Shown here one piece after another: positions 1 to 6,687 of a stretch of 10,456 nt of DNA (the first letter of the stretch is position 1; every line of letters begins with the position of its first letter). Source of the stretch: Acidimicrobiales bacterium. Lineage in GTDB: Bacteria > Actinomycetota > Acidimicrobiia > Acidimicrobiales > Poriferisodaliceae. Position numbers and translations under genes: made by a program. The stretch lies in assembly GCA_020631315.1 (NCBI GenBank), contig JAHDHM010000095.1, positions 1 to 10,456 on the forward strand. The letters are read 5' to 3'. A model generated the notes under the pieces. That model saw only the letters and a list, made by a program, of their open reading frames with translations, did no database searches and had not been told where the DNA came from.

Positions 1-1
1 C

Positions 2-811
2 AAGGGCAGCGACCACACGGATCTCATCACCATTCGTCATCTGCTGCGGCACTCTTCCGGGCTGCCCGACTACTTCGCCGGCGAGATCCAGGACGACCTG
101 GCCGAGAACCGCGATCGCGCCTACTCGCTCGATGACGTCCTCGACATCGCCCGTGCGGGCGAGGCGAAGTTCCGCCCGGGCGACCGTGATGGTCGACGCT
201 CGTCGTACTGCGACACGAACTACCAGCTGCTCAGCACCATCATCGAGCAGGCCACGGGCGCCTCGCTCGCCGCGAATCTCGAGACCCGGATCGCCGAACC
301 ACTCGGCCTCGCCGACACGTACCTCTTCACCGACGCCCACCTCTTCGAGGGCGACGGCCGGAGCAGCGACCGTGGAACTGGGCGACCGGAACCGCTGCCG
401 ATTCGGCATCGTGATCGGCTGCTGTCGCTACCGCTGACCATGGCGTCCGAGCGAGGTGCGGGCGGGATCGTGTCGACCGCCACCGACCAGGTCCGCTTCC
501 TCCAGGCACTTCATGGCGGAGAGCTGGTCGGTGCAGACACCGTCGCCCAGATGCAGCAGTGGAACCGCATCTTCTTTCCCCTCGAGTACGGGCTGGGCCT
601 GATGCGCTACCGGCTCCCCCGCTTCCTGACCCCGTTCGGTGCGCTCCCCGAGCTGGTCGGACACTCCGGCGTCACCGGCTCGTTCTCCTTCTCGGCACCT
701 GCCGAGGGCCTCCACCTCGCCGGGACCTTCAACCAGCTCGACAAGCCGTCCCGTCCCTACGGCTTCATGTCGAAGGTGGCCAAGCTCGTTCTCGATCATC
801 AGCGCCGCTGA
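2..811 (+). CDS. Serine hydrolase, beta-lactamase / DD-peptidase-like family (5' end outside window)
   Basis: Frame 2 is open from the window edge to TGA at 809-811, giving the last 269 residues. The N-terminus, including the catalytic SxxK serine box, lies outside. Visible class C / PBP-type marks are LLRHSSGLPDYF (residues 14-25 of the fragment), the second active-site box as YCDTNY (69-74; Tyr kept, usual YxN changed to YCD), GAGGIVSTATD, and the third box as GHSG (HSG 221-223) in place of KTG. The block WNRIFFPLEYGLGLMRYRLP is typical of non-lactamase members of this family. The role is probably esterase or peptidase-like hydrolysis of an unknown substrate; resistance function is not implied. 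The next gene starts 121 bp downstream and looks separately transcribed. The family is fairly sure, the substrate unknown. Confidence 0.85.
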   Translation, partial: KGSDHTDLITIRHLLRHSSGLPDYFAGEIQDDLAENRDRAYSLDDVLDIARAGEAKFRPGDRDGRRSSYCDTNYQLLSTIIEQATGASLAANLETRIAEPLGLADTYLFTDAHLFEGDGRSSDRGTGRPEPLPIRHRDRLLSLPLTMASERGAGGIVSTATDQVRFLQALHGGELVGADTVAQMQQWNRIFFPLEYGLGLMRYRLPRFLTPFGALPELVGHSGVTGSFSFSAPAEGLHLAGTFNQLDKPSRPYGFMSKVAKLVLDHQRR

Positions 812-817
812 CGATGA

Positions 818-840
818 GCGCGTGCTCGAGCAGCACTCGC
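818..840 (+). terminator. Possible hairpin downstream of the hydrolase gene
   Basis: GTGCT (822-826) and AGCAC (832-836) form a 5-bp stem with a 5-nt loop. GCG/CGC extends it outward after one mismatch. It lies just past the hydrolase stop. There is no T-run, so an intrinsic terminator is not proven. Confidence 0.2.
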
Positions 841-914
841 CGGCGGCGTTGCTGCTCAGTGGTTCATGCGTCGTCGACCGCGCACTCGGCTTGGAGACCG
901 AGCTCACCCAATAT

Positions 915-929
915 GTACACTGTGTGCAC
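915..929 (+). promoter_or_regulatory. Candidate TetR operator / promoter region
   Basis: GTACAC-TGT-GTGCAC is an inverted repeat with one mismatch in its 6-bp arms, ending 3 bases before the ATG of the TetR gene. TACACT (916-921) inside it resembles a -10 box, with a weak TTGGAG (891-896) 19 bp upstream. No Shine-Dalgarno precedes the ATG, so a leaderless transcript starting at or near 933 is plausible. A bound repressor here would block its own promoter. Autoregulation is inferred from position only. Confidence 0.35.
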
Positions 930-932
930 TTT

Positions 933-1568
933 ATGGAGAAGCGGCCCTACCTGAGCATCGACGACCGGCGGCGCCACCTGCTCGATGCAGCGGCGCGACT
1001 CTTCGTTCGGGACGGCTACGCAGGGCTGACGATGGTGGCGGTCGCCGCCGAGGCCGGTGTCAGCCGCCGGCTCGTCTACGACCACTTCACCGACCTCCCG
1101 ACGCTCTACGCCGAGTTCTTCGACGATCGAGCGTCGCGCTACCTCGTCGTGATCCGAGCGTCAGTCGACACTGCGGCCAACCCTGCCGCTGCCTTTGCCG
1201 CCGCGTTCACCGAACTGCTCGACATGCCCATCGCAGATCAACGAGCGGTCCGAGCACTCGTCACGGACCCCGGCCTGCCCGACCTCGAAGCGGTCCGCGA
1301 ACGGTTCCGTCGCCACATCGAAGCGCAGTGGCTGGAGCACGTCCCCGCAGTCGAGGGCGACCACGCACCCGCCGTGTTGTGGACCCTCGTCGCCGGCCTG
1401 TTCGGCCTGGCCGACCTCGTGGCCTCCGGTGAGGTCTCGAAGGACGCCGCGCTCGCCGTCGCCACGAACCTCGTGGGCGCCGTTCTCCCCTCGATGGGCG
1501 CTGACCTCCCCTCGATGGGCGCTGTCCTCCCCCCGTTGGGCACTGTCGACAACACACCGATCCACTGA
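933..1568 (+). CDS. TetR/AcrR-family transcriptional regulator
   Basis: This 211-residue protein has the standard TetR layout. An N-terminal DNA-binding domain covers about residues 12-58: the DAAARLFVRDGYAGLTM helix start, an HTH around 33-52 with VAAEAGVSRRLVYDHF, then DLPTLYAEFF. A less conserved helical ligand domain follows. The ATG at 933 is chosen because the TetR motif begins a few residues later; the same frame is open further upstream but that translation is not TetR-like. The C-terminus carries three tandem 7-residue units (LPSMGAD, LPSMGAV, LPPLGTV; residues 185-205) not typical of the family. It probably represses itself and the two genes behind it, the next starting 14 bp after its stop. 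The ligand is unknown. Confidence 0.85.
   Translation: MEKRPYLSIDDRRRHLLDAAARLFVRDGYAGLTMVAVAAEAGVSRRLVYDHFTDLPTLYAEFFDDRASRYLVVIRASVDTAANPAAAFAAAFTELLDMPIADQRAVRALVTDPGLPDLEAVRERFRRHIEAQWLEHVPAVEGDHAPAVLWTLVAGLFGLADLVASGEVSKDAALAVATNLVGAVLPSMGADLPSMGAVLPPLGTVDNTPIH
1485..1547 (+). repeat. Three tandem 21-bp repeats in the 3' end of the TetR gene
   Basis: Units lie at 1485-1505, 1506-1526 and 1527-1547. The first two differ at one base (GAC versus GTC at the end); the third has diverged more. The unit is a multiple of three, so it adds 7-residue blocks (LPSMGA plus D or V) without shifting frame. It appears to be a recent in-frame tandem duplication. Confidence 0.9.
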
Positions 1569-1582
1569 CACAGGAGAACCCG

Positions 1583-1978
1583 ATGGCCACCACCCCGACC
1601 CAGGAACAGATCGAGACCTTCCTCTCTGGTCCGCTCGATCAGCCCGTCGTGATGCTGAACATCCTCACGTTCAAGAAGCAGGCCGACGCGTCACACGCCG
1701 GCCAGAGCGGCGAGGAGGCGGTGATGCAGTACTCGAGCGCGATGAAGCAGTTCGTCGAGGCTCGCGGCGGCACGTTCGTCCTCGCCGCCAACATCGACTC
1801 GCAGCTCATCGGCGAAGGAGGCGAGCACTTCCAGTTCGTCGGCATCATGCGCTACCCGTCGCGCCAGAAGTTCCTCGAGCTCGCCAACTCCGAAGAGGTC
1901 ACGAGCACGATCGGCAAGCACCGCGAGGCCGGCCTCGAGAGCCAGTGGCTGTTCGCCATGACCGAAGTGACCGACTGA
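1583..1978 (+). CDS. DUF1330-family protein (dimeric alpha/beta-barrel fold)
   Basis: A 131-residue protein with a clear ribosome site, AGGAGA (1572-1577), 5 nt before the ATG. Features matching DUF1330 are the opening strand PVVMLNILTFK (residues 21-31), GQSGEEAVMQYSSAM, a middle strand FQFVGIMRYPSRQKFLEL, and the C-terminal HREAGLESQWLFAM. The family has a ferredoxin-like dimeric alpha/beta-barrel fold and no general known reaction; some fold relatives are monooxygenases or heme-handling proteins. No signal peptide, so it is cytoplasmic. It lies 14 bp after the TetR gene and its stop overlaps the next start, so it is probably part of a TetR-controlled operon. The family assignment is fairly secure, the function unknown. 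Confidence 0.85.
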   Translation: MATTPTQEQIETFLSGPLDQPVVMLNILTFKKQADASHAGQSGEEAVMQYSSAMKQFVEARGGTFVLAANIDSQLIGEGGEHFQFVGIMRYPSRQKFLELANSEEVTSTIGKHREAGLESQWLFAMTEVTD

Positions 1979-2463
1979 TGCACGCGCACGAGATCCCGAC
2001 CGCCTACACGCCTCCCGGCGGTTATGGCACCGAGTTGCCCCCGCCCATCCTCGCCGGCTGCGACGACCCGATCGTCGACGGGGCACCCGATCTGCGGGGA
2101 ACGTGGAGGGTGGTCAGCGGAGAATCGAACGGCGAGCCACTCGCCGCGGACAACCCGACGTGGCTGCACGTCGAGCGCATCGAACAGGCCGCCGACCGGG
2201 TCGTCGTGACGGCCGGCGGCATCATCCACGACATGGTCGCCGACGGCACCCTCGAGTCCGGGGTGAACGACGTCATGGCTGCCGACTTCACCACCCCGAT
2301 CCGGGTCGCAGCCACCTTCGAGAACGAGGTGCTGGTCCTACGGCCCGACGGCATGCCCGGCGTCGAGGTCCACCGCTGGCGAGACGGCGACCAGCTCGTG
2401 TGGAAGTACCACACCCTCTTCACCGTCCGGATGGAACGCCTCGACGGTCCGAACGTCGGCTGA
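1978..2463 (+). CDS. Hypothetical lipocalin-like beta-sheet protein
   Basis: A 161-residue protein. Its ATG shares one base with the TGA of the DUF1330 gene (TGATG at 1976-1980), which indicates translational coupling. The body opens with LRGTWRVVSGESNGEPL and alternates short strands and turns: RVVVTAGGIIHDMVADG, IRVAATFENEVLVLRP, DQLVWKYHTLF, TVRMERL. The GTW start and closing strand resemble lipocalin/calycin-type small beta-barrels that bind lipophilic ligands, but I recognise no defined family and no catalytic motif. There is no signal peptide. The in-frame ORF extends far upstream through the TetR gene; that part is a shadow. Partnership with DUF1330 under TetR control suggests handling of a small hydrophobic compound, which is inference. 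Confidence 0.7.
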   Translation: MHAHEIPTAYTPPGGYGTELPPPILAGCDDPIVDGAPDLRGTWRVVSGESNGEPLAADNPTWLHVERIEQAADRVVVTAGGIIHDMVADGTLESGVNDVMAADFTTPIRVAATFENEVLVLRPDGMPGVEVHRWRDGDQLVWKYHTLFTVRMERLDGPNVG

Positions 2464-2543
2464 GGTTCGAAGGCACTCGGCTCGCTGTGCTGGGCCTCCA
2501 CTCCTCACAACCCGCTCGGCCGATCCATCGAACCCGATGTGGC

Positions 2544-2556
2544 TACCCTCACGAAG
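2544..2556 (+). promoter_or_regulatory. Candidate leaderless promoter -10 for the EamA gene
   Basis: TACCCT (2544-2549) matches the TAnnnT -10 pattern and lies 6 nt before the GTG at 2556, the spacing expected if transcription starts on the start codon itself. No Shine-Dalgarno is present. The -35 is not recognisable. Confidence 0.4.
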
Positions 2557-3437
2557 TGAGCAACGAGCAGAACCTCCGCGGCGCCGCATGGATGACGCTC
2601 GCCATGCTCGGCTACGTGGTGAACGACGCCTTCGTGAAGAAGACGGTCGAGGACCTCAGGCTGTTCCAGACGATCTTCATTCGTGGCCTGCTCCTCGTGG
2701 TGCTCATCACCCTCATTGCCCGAGCACGTGGCGACCACCAGCGGCTCCGCATGCTGCGCGACCGTCGCGTCGGCGCCCGGATCGGCCTCGAAGCCATCGG
2801 CACGTGCTTCTTCCTGCTCGCGCTCAGCAATCTCGCCCTCGCCGACATGACGGCGGTACTGCAGCTCGTCCCGCTCGCGGTCACCTTCGCCGCCGCACGA
2901 CTGCTCCGTGAGCAGGTCGACTGGATCCGCGTGGCGACCGTGCTCACCGGCTTCATCGGCGTCTTGTTCGTGGTGCGACCGGGCTCGGAAGGCTCCAGTC
3001 CGTGGTTCCTCGCCGCGTTCGCCGTGGTGATCCTCGTGACGATCAGGGAACTGATCACCAAGAAGATCGCCGCCGAGATCCCGTCGCTGGTGATCGCTCT
3101 CGGCACCGGACTGGTCATCACCGTGATGGGCGGCGTCGTGTCGATCTTCCAGGGATGGGCCTCGATCGAGGCGACGCACCTGATCCAGCTCGCCACCGCA
3201 GCCGGATTCCTGAGCCTCGGCTACATCGCCAGCGTGAACGCCGTCCGAATCGGCGACATGAGCTTCACCGCGCCGTTCCGCTATTCGGTCCTGCTCTTCG
3301 CCATCGTCCTGCAGATCATCGTGTTCGGCGAGGTCCCCGATGCGATGAGCCTGATCGGATCCGGCATCGTCGGCGCCGCCGGCCTGTTCTCACTCACCCG
3401 GGAGCGAGCAGTCCTCGCCACGGTCCGGCGCGGCTGA
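2556..3437 (+). CDS. EamA-family transporter (drug/metabolite transporter superfamily)
   Basis: An integral membrane protein of 293 residues, the usual length for a ten-helix DMT carrier. Hydrophobic segments lie at about residues 9-27, 36-55, 72-92, 98-115, 122-140, 148-165, 175-197, 208-228, 241-260 and 265-283. Two EamA repeats are recognisable; the first ends with LREQVDWIRVATVLTGFIGVLFVVRPG, the second with FGEVPDAMSLIGSGIVGAAG. Such proteins export or import small metabolites (amino acids, nucleotides, cofactors); the substrate cannot be read. The GTG at 2556 is chosen because residues before it in the frame are Arg-rich shadow translation and a -10 box sits just upstream. A dioxygenase remnant follows after 6 bp. 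Confidence 0.88.
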   Translation: MSNEQNLRGAAWMTLAMLGYVVNDAFVKKTVEDLRLFQTIFIRGLLLVVLITLIARARGDHQRLRMLRDRRVGARIGLEAIGTCFFLLALSNLALADMTAVLQLVPLAVTFAAARLLREQVDWIRVATVLTGFIGVLFVVRPGSEGSSPWFLAAFAVVILVTIRELITKKIAAEIPSLVIALGTGLVITVMGGVVSIFQGWASIEATHLIQLATAAGFLSLGYIASVNAVRIGDMSFTAPFRYSVLLFAIVLQIIVFGEVPDAMSLIGSGIVGAAGLFSLTRERAVLATVRRG

Positions 3438-3443
3438 CGGTAG

Positions 3444-3719
3444 GACCGGGGAACTTCCGGCAGCCGTCACCGCGATGGCTACGACCTCGTCTCCTTCGTG
3501 ATGGAGCCCGGCGACGTCGCCGTCCTGCACCCGCTGATCGTGCACGGATCGAGCAGCAACACGTCTGGCACCACCCGCCGTCGCGCGATTTCGACCCGCT
3601 GGGTCGGCGACGACGTCACCGACGACCCGCGGCCGGCGACCTTCCCACTCCCCCGGGATCACGGTCTCGAAGCCGGCCAGCCGATGGGTGGCCCCGTGTT
3701 CCCGACCGTCCTCGCCTGA
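3444..3719 (+). pseudogene. 3' remnant of a phytanoyl-CoA dioxygenase (PhyH) family gene
   Basis: The frame opens after TAG (3441-3443) and ends at TGA (3717-3719), coding about 91 residues. It matches only the C-terminal third of PhyH-type Fe(II)/2-oxoglutarate oxygenases: YDLVSFVMEPGDVAVLHPL, then IVHGSSSN with the distal iron-binding His, then RRRAISTRW carrying the Arg that in this family binds 2-oxoglutarate. The N-terminal two thirds, including the HxD iron ligands, is absent, so the fragment cannot be an active oxygenase. The nearest starts (GTG 3498, ATG 3501) lie inside the jelly-roll. The break lies between the EamA stop (3437) and about 3470. It looks like deletion of a neighbour of the transporter gene. 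The convergent gene begins 3 bp beyond. Confidence 0.75.
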
Positions 3720-3722
3720 GCG

Positions 3723-4385
3723 CTACGAGGACGGTTCCAGCCAGGGGAAGCCCCACGGGTCGGCCCTCGATGCCGCGTCGACACGATCGGCGTCGTGGAG
3801 TCGGACCGGCAGCGGCAGGTCGGTCGGGCGCACCGGCACCCGCAACGGAGCATCGACCGCATGAGGGCAGGCCCAGTGGGGCTCCAGCACCGTGCCGAGG
3901 CCAGGCCATTCATAAGGCGGCATCTGCTCGAAGCCCGTCGGGTCGAGTACGTACACGGAGCCGGAGCACAGCAGTTCGGAGCTGTCGCCGACCGCCGGGT
4001 CCCGAGGAGCCAGCGACAGGTAGTACTGCATCGGACTCCACGAACCGTGCTGGTCGACCCGGACGGCGGTGTTGAGCATCCGTGTGACCTTGCGTGGACG
4101 ATCGACGACGGCGTACATCAGCGCCCACAGGGCGTCCGACGATGCGAACACCGCGGTGCGCTTGCTGAACTCGTCCGGGCTGAGGTCGTGCGGCGTGCGC
4201 GGCTCGAAGCGGGTCAGGCCTGCGCGGTTCGAGCCGTGCAGCAGCCACCCCTGCCTCGTCAGCCAGTCCAGGAAGACCCAGCGCGGCACACCGTGAGGGA
4301 GCGCGTCGACGTCGCCACCGTCCAACACCTCACGGAACCGAGCCTCGAGACTCGGGGTGATCTCGCTCGGTGGTGCCTCGACCAT
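3723..4385 (-). CDS. Hypothetical protein with HGSN and VFAS motifs (possible ADP-ribosyltransferase-like fold)
   Basis: A 220-residue protein if started at the ATG at 4385; a GTG at 4448 would add 21 Ser/Pro-rich residues that look like shadow translation, so I prefer 4385. No family is recognised with certainty. Notable blocks are FLDWLTRQGWLLHGSNRAGL (HGSN at 50-53), FEPR, and AVFASSDALWALMYAVVDR (78-96). The order HGS, then V-F/Y-A-S/T, then a small-residue helix recalls the His-Gly-Ser/Thr and Tyr-x-Ala layout of Tpt1/KptA and other ADP-ribosyltransferase-like folds, but no catalytic Glu is assignable. The C-terminal half is Pro-rich. The 5' end overlaps the epoxide-hydrolase-like gene by 56 bp (119 bp from the GTG), so the two are probably co-transcribed. 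Confidence 0.6.
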   Translation of the reverse strand: MVEAPPSEITPSLEARFREVLDGGDVDALPHGVPRWVFLDWLTRQGWLLHGSNRAGLTRFEPRTPHDLSPDEFSKRTAVFASSDALWALMYAVVDRPRKVTRMLNTAVRVDQHGSWSPMQYYLSLAPRDPAVGDSSELLCSGSVYVLDPTGFEQMPPYEWPGLGTVLEPHWACPHAVDAPLRVPVRPTDLPLPVRLHDADRVDAASRADPWGFPWLEPSS

Positions 4386-4779
4386 CCACTCGCGCACGGG
4401 GCATTTGCACCCGTCGAGTGGTGGGGGTGGCGAGGTCGAAGTACTCACGCCACACCGTGATCAGTCCGTCGTGGACCTCGAACACGGAGTTGACCTCGAG
4501 TTCCCGCCACCCATGGTCGAGACGATGACGATCAAGCCGCTCGACGAAGACGACGGCTCCCTCCGAGGCCCGACGCAAGAACACGAACTCGTTCTCCCGG
4601 ATCGGAGCGAAGAAGGGATCGAGCACACTGCGGACGCCGTCGTGGCCGAACACCGTGCCCATCGGCACGTTGGTGTACTCACATCCGACAGACAGAAGGG
4701 CGAGTGCGTGCTCGAAGTCCATCGCCGCGAACGCATCGAGGAACGCAGTCACCACATCAGCAGGGGGCACGGTGCCCAT
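4330..4779 (-). CDS. Limonene-1,2-epoxide hydrolase-like protein (SnoaL-like fold)
   Basis: A 149-residue protein, the usual length of this family. It has the cone-shaped alpha+beta (NTF2/SnoaL-like) layout: an N-terminal helix VVTAFLDAFAAMDFEHAL, then YTNVP with the Tyr35 and Asn37 equivalents that position water, FVERLDRH with Arg81 and Asp83 of the catalytic Asp-Arg-Asp triad, and VWREYFD. In the Rhodococcus enzyme the second catalytic Asp lies where this protein has Glu112 (WREYFD instead of WRDYFD), so activity may be altered. The expected reaction is one-step hydrolysis of an epoxide to a diol; the substrate is unknown. ATG at 4779; AAAGG lies upstream but rather far. The last 34 residues or so are Arg-rich and overlap the next gene. 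Confidence 0.8.
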   Translation of the reverse strand: MGTVPPADVVTAFLDAFAAMDFEHALALLSVGCEYTNVPMGTVFGHDGVRSVLDPFFAPIRENEFVFLRRASEGAVVFVERLDRHRLDHGWRELEVNSVFEVHDGLITVWREYFDLATPTTRRVQMPRARVDGRGTTERDHPESRGSVP

Positions 4780-4906
4780 CAGACATCACAACGACCTTTC
4801 TCGCTACGACACGCTTTGGGCGCGCCGCGGCGTTTGTAGCGTCAACTGCAAATACCACTCAGCACTCCCCAGGAGCGATTGGCAGGGCGAAAGCTACTGT
4901 TGACCC
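4780..4906. other. Intergenic region upstream of the epoxide-hydrolase-like gene
   Basis: No gene seen. On the minus strand TTGACG (4845-4840) resembles a -35 box for the epoxide-hydrolase-like gene, but no good -10 box follows at 16-19 bp. A GC-rich block gggcgcgccgcggcg lies at about 4818-4832. The direct repeat starts at its right end. Confidence 0.3.
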
Positions 4907-4958
4907 CACTTGTTCGGGGTCGGAGGGGGAATGCAACCCTTAACCCTCGCCATTGGAG
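4907..4958 (+). repeat. Direct repeat copy A (left boundary of the M81-Lrp-UGSC cassette)
   Basis: The segment from CACTTGTTCGGGGTCGG to CCTCGCCATTGGAG matches 9200-9252 over about 52 bp with three substitutions and one 1-base gap, in the same orientation. It lies 53 bp beyond the stop of the M81 gene. Its left edge is part of a perfect 6-bp stem, GACCCC (4902-4907) with GGGGTC (4916-4921), loop ACTTGTTC. Confidence 0.85.
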
Positions 4959-5011
4959 CGGGTGGATGGGCCTTGATGCTGCTTGAGTAGTCTTATCAAA
5001 TTCGGGCTGGC

Positions 5012-6544
5012 TCAGAGGGCTGATAACAGCGGGTTCGTCCATTCGAACCCCTCGTCGAGGGGATAGACCGGCCGCGGGAGGCGCACGAACGGCATTCGTT
5101 GGAGCATGGGCGATGTCCGCCCCGGAGTGTCGATGAAGTGCATGTTCTCGGGCTGGACGAACTCGTCGTAGGCCGGCGGGAATGAGCTGCGGACTTTGAC
5201 GACGATGGTGCGAACGGCTGCGAGGTCGACGCCGAGCGATTCGCTGTAGACCGGGTCGTTGCCGACGGCGGCCCGACTGGTCACGACGACTCTGACGCCG
5301 CCGAGGTCGAGCAGGGCCATCGGCCCGGCGTAGAGGCGCTTGCCGGCCACGATGCCACGACGGCCGACGAGATGACCGTCGTGCACCGCGAGCACGCGCG
5401 CCTCGGCTGCGAAGGTCGTTTGCCCGTCGCGGCCCCACTCGTCGCCTGTGAAGCGGGCCACCAGGGTTTCGCCGACACCGACGTCATGAGCGGCTTGCAC
5501 GAGGCGGCGATCGCGGAAGTTCACGATCAGCACGCCTTGCGCACCCGCCTCGTGGAGCGCTTCGAGCATCCAGAGCGTGTTGACCGGCCCACCAGCACCG
5601 CAGTTGTCGCCAAGGTCGGAGAAGACCATCGCCGGGAGCAAGGGATCCTCCCCGGCCGCGACCGCCAGGTCGACCGCCGCGTCCATCGACATGGGCTCAC
5701 AAACAAACCGGCCCCGGCTGGCCCAGGCCACGTCCGCCAGATCGCTCGCCAACTCGCGGGCAGCTACGACGTCAGTGCGGCCGGTGACGATGATCATCAG
5801 ACCGTTGTGAGACGTGTCCGAGAAGGCGAAGCCACCCAGGATCGACACGTTGGCGATGGCGGCCGTGCGTCGGCTCTCCCCCATGGCGATCAGCTCCGCA
5901 AAGGGCCCTTCGTCGGTGAACAGCGACACGTTCGGTGGGACGATCGGCAGCCGCACCGACACAACGTGAGGCTCCATCCCGTCCCACAGCTCGTGGAGGA
6001 TGTCGGCGGCCTCCTCACCTCGTTCGTACTGGTCGACGTGGGGGTCGGTTCGATATGCCACGATGACGTCGACCGAGTCGAGCAACAGCTCGGACACGTT
6101 GCCGTGAGGATCGAGCGTGGCGACGATCGGTACGTCGGGGCCGACGGCGGCACGGACGGCCGCGGCGAAGGTCCCGTCGCCGTCCTCCTCCTCGGTCGTG
6201 ATCATCGCGCCGTGGTTGCACAGGTAGACCGCGTCGAGCGGCCCCGCAGCCCGGAGACCCTCGACCGCCTTCGCCACGGTGGCCTCGAAGAACGAGTGCT
6301 CCGCAGCCCCTCCCCCGCTCATCGTGTAGAGGATCGGCACCGGCTCCCACGGGCCGAGCTCAGCCATGCGTCGATAGAAGCCACTCACCTCCCCCATCAC
6401 CCGCGGATTCTGGGCCAGCGCATCGGCGCTGACCTCGTCGCCCTCCAGGTAGACGGAGCCCCGAAACCCCCGCTCGGACACATCGCGCGCAAACGCGTTG
6501 CTCTCCAAGAACATCCCCAACACACCAACGCGACGACGCGACAT
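5012..6544 (-). CDS. M81 family metallopeptidase (MlrC-type)
   Basis: A 510-residue protein with both family regions. The N-terminal metal-binding part shows VGVLGMFLESNAFA (6-19), LCNHGAMITTEEEDGDGT (108-125), LDPHGNVSE (144-152; Asp and His expected to bind zinc) and YRTDPHVDQYERG (164-176; His expected to bind zinc). The C-terminal part has DLGDNCGAGGPVNT (310-323) and the closing VVKVRSSFPPAYDEF...RPVYPLD block. Named after microcystinase C, the family hydrolyses peptide or amide bonds, but most members have unknown substrates. The usual DNPGGG loop reads DNCGAG. ATG 6544 is chosen because GGAAGG lies 7 nt upstream and the family motif begins at residue 6; the frame stays open to 6718, with GTG 6691 the alternative. 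Cytoplasmic. It lies behind the Lrp gene on the same strand. Confidence 0.9.
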   Translation of the reverse strand: MSRRRVGVLGMFLESNAFARDVSERGFRGSVYLEGDEVSADALAQNPRVMGEVSGFYRRMAELGPWEPVPILYTMSGGGAAEHSFFEATVAKAVEGLRAAGPLDAVYLCNHGAMITTEEEDGDGTFAAAVRAAVGPDVPIVATLDPHGNVSELLLDSVDVIVAYRTDPHVDQYERGEEAADILHELWDGMEPHVVSVRLPIVPPNVSLFTDEGPFAELIAMGESRRTAAIANVSILGGFAFSDTSHNGLMIIVTGRTDVVAARELASDLADVAWASRGRFVCEPMSMDAAVDLAVAAGEDPLLPAMVFSDLGDNCGAGGPVNTLWMLEALHEAGAQGVLIVNFRDRRLVQAAHDVGVGETLVARFTGDEWGRDGQTTFAAEARVLAVHDGHLVGRRGIVAGKRLYAGPMALLDLGGVRVVVTSRAAVGNDPVYSESLGVDLAAVRTIVVKVRSSFPPAYDEFVQPENMHFIDTPGRTSPMLQRMPFVRLPRPVYPLDEGFEWTNPLLSAL

Positions 6545-6687
6545 CAGGGCACCTTCCAACAACGACTTCGCCCGAAGCCATCCTGACAGTCCGGCAGCCA
6601 ACGAGCGAAGGATCGGCCACGCAGTCCGACCCTTGTGCACCTCCTCCGCGACCCTCGGGTCGAAGACCCGTTTGAGCGGAGCGGTGC

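Noticed and set aside
1485..1547. CRISPR-like array
   Set aside because: The 21-bp units are contiguous with no spacers and lie in frame within the TetR coding sequence.
1195..1977. Upstream extension of the 1978-2463 gene
   Set aside because: The Arg/Ser/Pro-rich translation is a shadow of the TetR and DUF1330 genes; the protein-like part begins at the ATG overlapping the DUF1330 stop.
3002..4075. 357-codon plus-strand ORF across EamA, the PhyH remnant and the HGSN gene
   Set aside because: Arg/Pro-rich throughout and crossing three better supported genes; a shadow frame.
4959..5011. Intrinsic terminator for the M81 gene
   Set aside because: Only a weak TTGAT/ATCAA pairing without a T-run is visible; not enough to call.
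5372..6586. Long 404-codon plus-strand ORF opposite the M81 gene
   Set aside because: Its translation is His/Arg/Asp-rich with no domain, whereas the minus strand encodes a complete M81 protein; it is an antisense shadow of GC-rich coding DNA.
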